Source: Alphaproteobacteria bacterium
GTDB taxonomy: Bacteria; Pseudomonadota; Alphaproteobacteria; Micavibrionales; Micavibrionaceae
Reading direction: 5' to 3'
NCBI GenBank assembly: GCA_003245575.1
Contig: QKCR01000022.1
Location: forward strand, 27,543 to 91,542
Length of the DNA stretch: 64,000 nt
Part shown: positions 34,434 through 41,699 of the stretch, one piece after another
Numbering within the stretch: position 1 is the stretch's first letter
How the letters are laid out: every line of letters starts with the position of its first letter
Notes under the pieces: model-generated
Seen by the model: only the letters and a program-made list of their open reading frames with translations
The model's database searches: none
What the model was told of the DNA's origin: nothing
Program-made: the position numbers and the translations under genes

Positions 34434-35267
34434 TTACTTCCAAGGTTCGAGTAAGGCGTAAAGGCAAACGCCTGTCGCGACAGAGAGGTTGAGGCTGTCG
34501 GCGCGACCGTTCATCGGAAGTCGGATGCAGCTTGTAGCAATTTGTCGAAGATCTTCCGAAAGGCCTGCTTGTTCGTTACCCATCATCAAGAGGACGGAGG
34601 ATTTTGGTTTAACTTCGCGGAAATCAACAGAGGTCTGTAACGTTGTGCCGAGTATGTCGCCGCCTGTCTTTTCTTGCCATCCTTTGGCCCAGTCTTTGAA
34701 CTCTTCGAGTGTGGCTTGGTATATGGGAACTGAAAATAGCGAGCCCATGGTGGCCCTTACAGCTTCGATTGAGTAGGGGTCGCAGCATTGTCCGATAAGA
34801 ATGACGGCATTGGCCCCGACGGCGTCAATGGTCCGGATAATTGTTCCCAAATTTCCCGGATCGCGCACCTGTTCAAGCGCCACAATGCAACGACTCGTGT
34901 CGTTTTTATTTTTAAGGGATTGAATATCAAGATTCTTTAGGGATAGGGTCTTTTGTTCGAATACCCCAATTACGGACTGTGGATTATCCTTCCTCGATAT
35001 TTTTTCGAGGACGATGTCGTTTACTTCTAAGGCTAGCCCATCGCATTTATTACAGTACGATACGCACCGTTTTACATCATCTTTTTGTTTTATATCAGTA
35101 TGATAGGCTATGTACTTTAAAGTCGCGCCACATTCCATTCCTTCGATGACCGAACGGAGGCCTTCGACCAAAAACAGGCCTGTCTCTTTGCGACGTTTTC
35201 GCATTTCAAGGGCTTTGATGTCTTTGACGATCGGGTTGGTGGGGGAGGTGATGAGTTTTTCAGCCAT
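34434..35267 (-). CDS. SPOUT-family RNA methyltransferase (TrmH/SpoU type)
   Basis: A 277-residue 2'-O-ribose methyltransferase. An N-terminal substrate-binding domain (KLITSPTNPIVKDIKALEMR) is followed by the SPOUT knot: motif 1/2 in ALEQVRDPGNLGTIIRTIDA with VGANAVILIG, LMMGNEQAGLS, and motif 3 in LPMNGRADSLNLSVATGVCL. The target may be rRNA or tRNA; the closest resemblance is to the RlmB/TrmH-like group in general, so no symbol is given. It is between the methyltransferase gene at 35285 and the DUF3142 gene, all on the minus strand with short gaps. Confidence 0.9.
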   Translation of the reverse strand: MAEKLITSPTNPIVKDIKALEMRKRRKETGLFLVEGLRSVIEGMECGATLKYIAYHTDIKQKDDVKRCVSYCNKCDGLALEVNDIVLEKISRKDNPQSVIGVFEQKTLSLKNLDIQSLKNKNDTSRCIVALEQVRDPGNLGTIIRTIDAVGANAVILIGQCCDPYSIEAVRATMGSLFSVPIYQATLEEFKDWAKGWQEKTGGDILGTTLQTSVDFREVKPKSSVLLMMGNEQAGLSEDLRQIATSCIRLPMNGRADSLNLSVATGVCLYALLEPWK

Positions 35268-35284
35268 GCGCTTTGACCATTTTT

Positions 35285-36220
35285 TTACTCTGCCGACCAG
35301 CGGGCGTAGAGGGAGGTCGAGAGGTGGCGATTGCCATGTTCCTGTTTTATGAGAAGTTCACCGAATTCGATTTTACCGCCCAGATGTTTTGTAACATCTT
35401 CCATAATGGCTGCGAGTGACACGGATGACAGGCGCATGGCGTAAGCTGTGATAATCATGAATTTCGGAGTGTCGGATAATAATTCTGTGCAATTTTTCAT
35501 AAACTCCACAAGATCTTCTTCGATGTGCCAGCGTTCTCCGTCGGGCCCGCGTCCGAATTTCGGCGGGTCCATGATGATTCCGTCATATTTTCGACCGCGG
35601 CGCAGCTCTCGTGCGACAAAGGCTTTTGCGTCATCGCAAATCCAGCGGATGGGTTTGTCTTCCATGTTACTGGCAATCTGGTTTTCCTTGGCCCATTGGA
35701 TGGCTTTTTTGGAGGCATCGAGATGAGTGACTTGTGCGCCTGCGGCAGCGGCGGCAAGGGTGGCTGCTCCTGTGTAGGCAAACAAGTTTAATATATTCAG
35801 TTGGTTGTCGTTGTCACTGTTACGTGTCGTGGCGACTTGGTGGTTAACCCAGTCCCAATGTGTCAGTTGTTCGGGAAAGAGGCCCATGTGACGGAAGGAC
35901 ATTAGGCGACAAACCATGGTGATGTCTTTCCAGATGACATTCCAGGCTTCGGGGGTTTTGCCGCGAATATCCCATTTTCCTGAGTCACCGTCTTCGCCGC
36001 CTGTATTCGTAAAGGTTGCATCAGCCTTGGCCCACTCGGATTCGGGAAGGCTTGGGGCCCAGAGGGCTTGAGGTTCGGGGCGATCGACCGTAACTTTTCC
36101 ATAACGCTCCAGCTTGCGGCCGTGGCCGGAATCAAGAAGTGCGTAATGGTCCCACGGATCAGCGATCAGCGGGGTGATTATCGGGGCGGGGGTGTTAGTT
36201 TGACTTGCATTCATTTTCAA
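35285..36220 (-). CDS. Class I SAM-dependent rRNA methyltransferase (RlmI/RlmK-like)
   Basis: A 311-residue protein with a Rossmann-type methyltransferase fold. The SAM motif is NLFAYTGAATLAAAAAGAQV and the catalytic motif IMDPPKFGRGPDGERW, of the DPPKF type used by the RlmI/RlmK (PF10672) group to make m5C or m7G in 23S rRNA. There is no PUA domain at the N-terminus, unlike RlmI itself. The substrate remains open. It is divergent from coaD, with 49 bp between, and leads the minus-strand group of RNA methyltransferase genes. Confidence 0.85.
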   Translation of the reverse strand: MKMNASQTNTPAPIITPLIADPWDHYALLDSGHGRKLERYGKVTVDRPEPQALWAPSLPESEWAKADATFTNTGGEDGDSGKWDIRGKTPEAWNVIWKDITMVCRLMSFRHMGLFPEQLTHWDWVNHQVATTRNSDNDNQLNILNLFAYTGAATLAAAAAGAQVTHLDASKKAIQWAKENQIASNMEDKPIRWICDDAKAFVARELRRGRKYDGIIMDPPKFGRGPDGERWHIEEDLVEFMKNCTELLSDTPKFMIITAYAMRLSSVSLAAIMEDVTKHLGGKIEFGELLIKQEHGNRHLSTSLYARWSAE

Positions 36221-36269
36221 TCACCTTATAGATAGCTGCTGGTTAAAATACAAGAACAGGTTTTTTATC

Positions 36270-36770
36270 GTGAAACGTATCGGTATTTATCCCGGGACTT
36301 TTGACCCGATTACCAAAGGGCATCTCCATATTATCCAGCGGGCCAGCCATCTGGTTGACCATGTGATTGTGGCGGTTGCCGGAAATCAGAAGAAGAATCC
36401 CTTGTTTACTGCGGATGAGCGCGTGGACATGGTGCGTCAGGATATAGAGAATCTCTATGATAAGGGGTGCGATATATCTGTCGAACTTTTTGAAGACCTC
36501 TTGATTTCCTACGCGCATAAGAAGGGGGCAACCTGTGTCTTTCGTGGATTGCGGGCTGTGTCGGACTTTGAATTCGAGTTTCAGATGACCGGAATGAATG
36601 CGAAGTTGGCACCGGAAATCGAAACCGTTTTCCTGATGGCCTCTGATAAGTGGCAATTTGTCTCGTCCTCTTTTATTAAAGAGATATGTTCTTTGGGTGG
36701 AAATATCGCAGAATTCGTGACCCCACAGGTTCATGAGAAGCTTTTGAAAAAATTTGAAATCTCTGCTTGA
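36270..36770 (+). CDS. coaD: Phosphopantetheine adenylyltransferase
   Basis: A 166-residue enzyme that transfers AMP from ATP to 4'-phosphopantetheine, the fourth step of coenzyme A synthesis. The nucleotidyltransferase T/HxGH motif is TFDPITKGHLHII (residues about 9-21), and VFRGLRAVSDFEFEFQM is the CoaD signature. The ISSxx-like motif is VSSSFIKEICSLGGNI. Length is normal. Here it is monocistronic, followed by the tRNA-Lys promoter, whose -35 begins within the coaD stop region. Confidence 0.96.
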   Translation: MKRIGIYPGTFDPITKGHLHIIQRASHLVDHVIVAVAGNQKKNPLFTADERVDMVRQDIENLYDKGCDISVELFEDLLISYAHKKGATCVFRGLRAVSDFEFEFQMTGMNAKLAPEIETVFLMASDKWQFVSSSFIKEICSLGGNIAEFVTPQVHEKLLKKFEISA

Positions 36771-36795
36771 CGGATCAGATTCCTTTCCGTATTTT
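36767..36795 (+). promoter_or_regulatory. Promoter of tRNA-Lys
   Basis: TTGACG (36767-36772), 17-nt spacer, TATTTT (36790-36795). The start would be near 36802, leaving a leader of about 35 nt before the mature tRNA. Strong for both boxes and spacing. Confidence 0.7.
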
Positions 36796-36836
36796 AGCCC
36801 GACTTTCAGCACCCCCCAAATATGGGCGTTTGATTT

Positions 36837-36912
36837 GACCGCGTAGCTCAGCTGGTAGAGCAACTGACTTTTAATCAGTAGGTCCAGGGTTCGAATCCCT
36901 GCGCGGTCACCA
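36837..36912 (+). tRNA. tRNA-Lys (TTT)
   Basis: Acceptor GACCGCG / CGCGGTC, D-arm GCTC...GAGC, anticodon stem ACTGA / TCAGT with loop CTTTTAA (anticodon TTT), T-arm CAGGG-TTCGAAT-CCCTG, discriminator A and encoded CCA. All arms pair perfectly. Confidence 0.98.
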
Positions 36913-36943
36913 TCTATATAGTCTCCGGATTATTGTTATGCGT

Positions 36944-36971
36944 AAACGACAGAGTTTTTCTGTCGTTTTTT
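36944..36971 (+). terminator. Terminator after tRNA-Lys
   Basis: AAACGACAGA (36944-36953) / TCTGTCGTTT (36959-36968), loop GTTTT, then a T-run. It lies 31 nt after the tRNA and may also serve the convergent response regulator gene that ends at 36973. Confidence 0.9.
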
Positions 36972-36972
36972 G

Positions 36973-37416
36973 TTATGCCGCAGGCGCGTGTGGAAATTTA
37001 CAGAGACCCAGATAGGTTTTCAGGAATTCCGCAATTTGCGAAATGTCATCTTTCAAGAAATACCCTGAAATATTTAATGCAAACCCGCGTTCTATATCAA
37101 CCGGTCTTTCCGAGGTGCTTAGAATGAAGGTGATGTTTTGTTTGAGCGTATCATCGCTTTGAAGCGTTTCTATAAAAGACATCCCATCCATACGTGGCAG
37201 ATTGAGGTCGGTAATAATTAGGCAGGGTTGTTGAAGGGCCTCTGTGTCAGGATCGGTTTTGCTCTTGAGCATTTCAAGGGCTTCGATCCCGTCTGCTGCG
37301 AAATGGACAGGGTTTCGAATATCAGCTTTTTTGAATGAACGTAACGCAATTTCCCGATCTATTTCATTATCTTCTAATATGAGGATCGGCACAGACGATG
37401 GTAATGGGGACATCAT
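36973..37416 (-). CDS. Rcp1-type response regulator, receiver only
   Basis: A 147-residue single receiver domain. Acidic pocket E15/D16 (LILEDNEIDREIA), phospho-acceptor D70 (IITDLNLPRMDGMSFIE), T101 (ILSTSE) and K122 are present. The K122 motif is LKDD rather than the usual KP, a common variant in this subgroup. The LEDNEID start and long loop before the phospho-acceptor are typical of Rcp1-like regulators that pair with phytochrome-type histidine kinases. It is divergent from such a kinase gene at 37530, so the two most likely form one system. Confidence 0.88.
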   Translation of the reverse strand: MMSPLPSSVPILILEDNEIDREIALRSFKKADIRNPVHFAADGIEALEMLKSKTDPDTEALQQPCLIITDLNLPRMDGMSFIETLQSDDTLKQNITFILSTSERPVDIERGFALNISGYFLKDDISQIAEFLKTYLGLCKFPHAPAA

Positions 37417-37529
37417 CGGTTCTCCTTATCGCATGATAAAAATTTTATTTCTCTTTATTATACGGTATAGATATTTTTGTTCAAATTAATTGTCTGCTTT
37501 TCATTGTTTCTTTTTTTCTTGGGAGGGAT

Positions 37530-39551
37530 ATGCGTATGAAAGGCTGGGGTCAAAAGGCTGTCTTGAGTTTTGTATCGGTTGTGTGCGCTTCGTTTGCGGC
37601 AATTATCGGCGCGTTGATTGCTGTTCTGTGGCATGTGAAAACAACAGATTTTGTCGCAAAGAATTTCTGGATTTTCTATATGCAGCATACAACGGCATTG
37701 CTGCTTCTGCTCTCGGGGGTGGGACTAATCGTCGCAGTTTTGGGACGAGCACACATCTCTCGTATTCTGGGTGGTGTGGTTGTTCTGGTCTCCTCTTTAA
37801 TTCTCTTTGAGTATGTTTCCGGATTTAATTGGAACCTTGAGCAGATGCTCAAAATTGATGATGTTCACAAGGCTATTACCTATCCAGGGAGACCGGCACC
37901 AAATACTCTTCTGGCTTTTTTGTTTATCGGCATATCGTTGTTATTGATGTCTTGTCCGGTTTCGCGCTTTTCCAAATATTGTTTTCTGATTATTGATTTT
38001 ACGGGCTTTATCGTTTTTGTGCTGGGTGCGCATGCGTTCGGTGGATATTTGGAATCCTATAAGCAGGCTTATGCTTGGGGCACTGATACCCGTATGTCTA
38101 TCCCGACCTCATTATCAAATGTTCTGATGGGGATTGGTTTGTTAACGGCGTCATGGTCGCAACGCAAAGATAAAATTGCTGTTGTTCCGTTATGGGTTCC
38201 GATTGTGATTTGCTTTTTGGCGTTGCAGTTTAGTTTGTTGTCCTCTCCGGGTGTAGTTATCAGTGTCGCTTTTGTTCCACTGGTGTTTTGTAGCCTCTGG
38301 TTCTCCAATGCTTTAACAGTCTTTGTTTTTGCATCGGTCTCGACATTTTTCTGTTTGCTGCGGTACTTTTTGTTGCCGGAAGAGTTCAGAACTCATGAAA
38401 TTTTAATCAACCAGTTTCTGGCTGTTGCCGTTATCTGGTTTACGGCAATTTTGATCTACTGGAAACGAGTGGTGGATGTCAGGCTGGAAAAAAGCGAAAG
38501 ATATTTGAGTGCGGTGGTTGATAACACTCTGGAAGGCTTGATTGTCATTGATTCAGACGGTGAAATTGTTCGTTATAACCAATCTTGCGCGCGACTTTTC
38601 GGGTATGAAGAAGATGGTCTGGAAGATAAAAATATCTCTGTTCTGATGCCATCATCTTATGGGGAGCATCACACAGAGTATTTGCACAAATATCTTAAGA
38701 CAAGATACGCAAAAGTAATTGGTGTTGGTCGGGAGGTTATCGGTGTACGCAAGGATGGCACAGAGTTTCCTTTGGAAATTGGTGTCAGTGAAATGGTATT
38801 TGACGGTAAATTATTTTTTAGCGGAATACTCAGGGATATTACCGAACGTAAGGAAGCAGAAGAAAAGTTATTGCGATCAAATGCCGAACTGGAGCGGTTT
38901 GCCTATGTGGCTGCGCATGATTTACAAGAGCCTTTGAGGATTGTTTCCAAGTCTTTGGAGTTTCTTCATGAGGATTATGCAGAGAAGCTGGAAGGGGACG
39001 GGGTTCGGTTTATCGGTTATGCAACCGATGCAATTCAACGGATGCGTACTCTGATTTCGGACTTGTTGGACTACTCAAGATTGGGAGAGCACTCAGAGCG
39101 GTTCGAAACAGTTTCTTTGGCAGAGTGTTTCAAAATTGCTTTGGAAAATTTGAAAGAAACCATTTCTTCCGCTGGCGCACAAATAGACATAGATGGTGAT
39201 TTTCCTGATGTTTCAGGAAATCGTGGGCAATTGGTGCGGTTGTGTCAGAATTTGATTGGCAATGGTTTAAAATATAGGCGCGCGGATGTTTCTCCTCATA
39301 TCCGGATTTATATGGTTTCCGAGAATTCAGGGGTGGCTTTTTGCGTTGAAGACAATGGTATCGGTATTGACGAGCAATATCTTGAACAAATTTTTGCGCC
39401 ATTCAAGCGATTGCACACAGCCAAGGAATATTCCGGATCGGGGATTGGTTTATCTGTGTGCAAACGGATCGTCGAGTTTCACGGCGGCAGAATATGGGTT
39501 GAGTCGGACCTAGGTAGTGGAAGCCGCTTTTTCTTTACTGTCGGGCATTGA
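37530..39551 (+). CDS. Membrane sensor histidine kinase with FixL-like PAS
   Basis: A 673-residue kinase. The first 310 residues contain about eight hydrophobic segments (a membrane sensor region, MASE-like but not identified). A PAS domain follows (about 326-445, AVVDNTLEGLIVIDSDGEIV). Then come a phytochrome-type HisKA domain with phospho-acceptor H463 in YVAAHDLQEPLRI and an HATPase domain (NLIGNGLKYRRADVSP, VEDNGIGIDEQYLEQIFAPF, YSGSGIGLSVCKRIVEFHGG). The PAS resembles FixL (VIGVGREVIGVRKDGTEFPL) but has Lys where the haem-ligating His would be, so haem binding is unlikely. GGGAGGG precedes ATG 37530. It is paired with the divergent regulator at 36973. Confidence 0.92.
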   Translation: MRMKGWGQKAVLSFVSVVCASFAAIIGALIAVLWHVKTTDFVAKNFWIFYMQHTTALLLLLSGVGLIVAVLGRAHISRILGGVVVLVSSLILFEYVSGFNWNLEQMLKIDDVHKAITYPGRPAPNTLLAFLFIGISLLLMSCPVSRFSKYCFLIIDFTGFIVFVLGAHAFGGYLESYKQAYAWGTDTRMSIPTSLSNVLMGIGLLTASWSQRKDKIAVVPLWVPIVICFLALQFSLLSSPGVVISVAFVPLVFCSLWFSNALTVFVFASVSTFFCLLRYFLLPEEFRTHEILINQFLAVAVIWFTAILIYWKRVVDVRLEKSERYLSAVVDNTLEGLIVIDSDGEIVRYNQSCARLFGYEEDGLEDKNISVLMPSSYGEHHTEYLHKYLKTRYAKVIGVGREVIGVRKDGTEFPLEIGVSEMVFDGKLFFSGILRDITERKEAEEKLLRSNAELERFAYVAAHDLQEPLRIVSKSLEFLHEDYAEKLEGDGVRFIGYATDAIQRMRTLISDLLDYSRLGEHSERFETVSLAECFKIALENLKETISSAGAQIDIDGDFPDVSGNRGQLVRLCQNLIGNGLKYRRADVSPHIRIYMVSENSGVAFCVEDNGIGIDEQYLEQIFAPFKRLHTAKEYSGSGIGLSVCKRIVEFHGGRIWVESDLGSGSRFFFTVGH

Positions 39552-39582
39552 AACCACGTCAGGGATTTATTATCTTGAGGCT

Positions 39583-40215
39583 ATGACTGACAATAATATT
39601 TTGCCTTTGCGGCCGTTTTACCTCCTGCGTCATGGGGAAAGTGAATATAACGCCCGTAATATAGCTGCGGGGGGTGGTGTTGATACTCCTTTGACAGATG
39701 TCGGTCGTGCGCAGGCGCGAGGTCTCGCTGATGTGGTCGGTCAGTTAGGGATAAAGCCCAGTCGTATATATCATTCTCATCAATCCAGAGCACGAGAGAC
39801 AGCAGAAATTATTAATCGGGCTTTTGGGCTTGATATTGTCCAATCCCCAAACCTTCAAGAACATATGTTTGGGACTTGGGAAGGGATCAAGTGGGATGAT
39901 CTGCAAAGTCGTTTTGCAGATGGACAAGAGCCTGAGAATGGGGAGACGCGTGCGGAGTTTTTTGAGCGTGCCGGTCGTGGGATACGCCATGTCTTAGAGA
40001 CGTCCCCAGAGGATTATCCCCTTATTGCAGCTCATGGGGGCGTTTTTCGCGCTTTGGGCGGGTTATATGGTGTTGAAATCCGCCATATCGGCAACTGCGA
40101 GTTGCGGTTGTTTGAGCCGCTTTCTGATGTTGCTTATTTTCCATGGAAAATGACGCAGTTCAAGCCGTCGGAATGTGGTCAAAAGCTTGTCTTTTCCGAG
40201 GTTTTACCTAAATAA
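39583..40215 (+). CDS. Histidine phosphatase family protein (phosphoglycerate mutase-like)
   Basis: A 210-residue protein starting at ATG 39583, which has TTGAGG upstream; the longer open frame overlaps the kinase gene and is not needed. The catalytic RHG is in YLLRHGESEYNARN, the second-site YHSHQSRARETAEII includes the conserved Arg, and the second His is in PLIAAHGGVFRALGG. It could be a mutase-like or broad phosphatase; the substrate cannot be read from sequence. It lies 31 nt downstream of the kinase gene on the same strand. Confidence 0.86.
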   Translation: MTDNNILPLRPFYLLRHGESEYNARNIAAGGGVDTPLTDVGRAQARGLADVVGQLGIKPSRIYHSHQSRARETAEIINRAFGLDIVQSPNLQEHMFGTWEGIKWDDLQSRFADGQEPENGETRAEFFERAGRGIRHVLETSPEDYPLIAAHGGVFRALGGLYGVEIRHIGNCELRLFEPLSDVAYFPWKMTQFKPSECGQKLVFSEVLPK

Positions 40216-40283
40216 TTTTTCCGTTTTTTCCTGAATGAATGCATGGTAATCTCTCATAGCTTAGAGAGATCAAGGAGTTATTG

Positions 40284-40964
40284 ATGGCGTCAGACACCAA
40301 GCCTACGAAACAAAAAGAATCCCGTTTATTTTCCGCGCTACGCGGATATTTTTTGACCGGTATTGTTGTGACCGCGCCTGTGGGGTTGTCTCTTTATCTT
40401 GTCTGGTCTGTTCTTGTCTGGATTGATGAAAAAGTCGGCGATATTATCCCCATTCGTTTGACTGATGATAAGGATATTCCGGGGCTGGGAATTATCGTTG
40501 CGATCGGATTTTTTATTGTTGTCGGGATGTTTACCCGTAATTTTATCGGACGGATGTTGCTTAAACTTTCCCATTATGTGATGGAACGTCTTCCTGTCGT
40601 TAAAACTATTTACGGTGCCATCAAACAAGTGATTGATATGGTCATGGGCCAGCAAGCCAAGGCATTTCGTGATGTAGTGATGATCGAATATCCGCGCAAG
40701 GGTGTTTATATGATGGGCTTTCTGACGGGGCGTACCGAAGGGGAAGTTCAGGAGCTGACTGATAAGGAAATGGTCAATATTTTTATTCCGACCACGCCGA
40801 ACCCGACATCCGGTTTTCTGGTATTTGTGCCGAAGGAAGAAGTGATTGATCTTAATATGTCGGTTGATGATGGTCTCAAGATGATTATCTCGGGCGGGAT
40901 GATTACACCGAAATATATACCACCAACAATGGAAGAGCTTGCAGAAGACGCTCCGAAAGAGTGA
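40284..40964 (+). CDS. DUF502 membrane protein
   Basis: A 226-residue protein of the DUF502 family. Two hydrophobic segments, GYFLTGIVVTAPVGLSLYLV and GIIVAIGFFIVVGMFTRNFI, are followed by a soluble part with PVVKTIYGAIKQVIDMV and NPTSGFLVFVPKEEVIDL, both characteristic. ATG 40284 is preferred over TTG 40281; AAGGAG is well placed for it. The function is unknown. In alphaproteobacteria the gene is often near recG, as here (pirin gene, then recG on the other strand). It is convergent with the pirin gene, with no spacing. Confidence 0.87.
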   Translation: MASDTKPTKQKESRLFSALRGYFLTGIVVTAPVGLSLYLVWSVLVWIDEKVGDIIPIRLTDDKDIPGLGIIVAIGFFIVVGMFTRNFIGRMLLKLSHYVMERLPVVKTIYGAIKQVIDMVMGQQAKAFRDVVMIEYPRKGVYMMGFLTGRTEGEVQELTDKEMVNIFIPTTPNPTSGFLVFVPKEEVIDLNMSVDDGLKMIISGGMITPKYIPPTMEELAEDAPKE

Positions 40965-41666
40965 TTATTTCGGAACGTCGATCAGGATTATTTCAGCTTC
41001 TGTCAGGGCTTCGATTTCAACGGAGCCCTGATTTGTTATCTCGGCGCCGTCGCCTTTTTCAAGTCTTTGACCGTCGAGTGTAATCTCTCCGTTTGAGACG
41101 AGGAGGTAGCCTTGCTCCAATATTTCTTGGGTCAGTTTATGTCCTTTATCCAGTTGTCCGCCCAGAATACGCGCATCCTGATGGATATAAAGCGCGCCTT
41201 TGCCGTCGTCTTCTGTGCGACCTGATACAAGCAAGGGGAGTGATCCGTTGGCTTTGCGGTCTGCAAAGCGTGCGGCTTCCCATCGCGGTTTTACGCCTTT
41301 TTCGCGCGGGAAAATCCAGATTTGGTAGAGGGTGGTCTCTGTCTCTTCCTTATTGGCTTCGGAATGGAATATGCCTGTGCCTGCGCTCATGACTTGCACG
41401 TCGCCTGCTTCGGTGCGGCCTTCGTGGCCTTCAGAGTCTTTGTGGGTGATGGCGCCTGATCTGACGAAGGTGATGATCTCCATGTCCTGATGCGGGTGGG
41501 TGTCAAAGCCAGTGTTTGGCGCGATACGGTCGTCATTGATGACCCGCAGTTTCCCGAAATGAATGCGGGACGGGTTGTGGTAATGGGCAAAACTGAAATG
41601 GTAGTGGGCGTTAAGCCATCCATAATCAGCGGTTCCTAAATCTTTATAGGGATAAATTTTGATCAT
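40965..41666 (-). CDS. Pirin family protein
   Basis: A 233-residue bicupin protein. The metal-binding histidines of the N-terminal cupin are in GFDTHPHQDMEIITFV and in GTGIFHSEANKEE, and the sequence HFSFAHYHNPSRIHFGKLRV is typical of the YhhW-like pirin subgroup. Some members have quercetinase activity and others are redox regulators; which applies here is not clear. It is between the DUF502 gene (convergent, adjacent) and recG (same strand, 33 nt). Confidence 0.9.
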   Translation of the reverse strand: MIKIYPYKDLGTADYGWLNAHYHFSFAHYHNPSRIHFGKLRVINDDRIAPNTGFDTHPHQDMEIITFVRSGAITHKDSEGHEGRTEAGDVQVMSAGTGIFHSEANKEETETTLYQIWIFPREKGVKPRWEAARFADRKANGSLPLLVSGRTEDDGKGALYIHQDARILGGQLDKGHKLTQEILEQGYLLVSNGEITLDGQRLEKGDGAEITNQGSVEIEALTEAEIILIDVPK

Positions 41667-41699
41667 AATAAGGTGATATAGGGTGCTATATATTTAAAT

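Noticed and set aside
38500-38870. Haem-based oxygen sensor (FixL) as the call for the histidine kinase
   Set aside because: The PAS domain resembles FixL, but the residue at the proximal haem His position is Lys, so I keep only the general PAS call.
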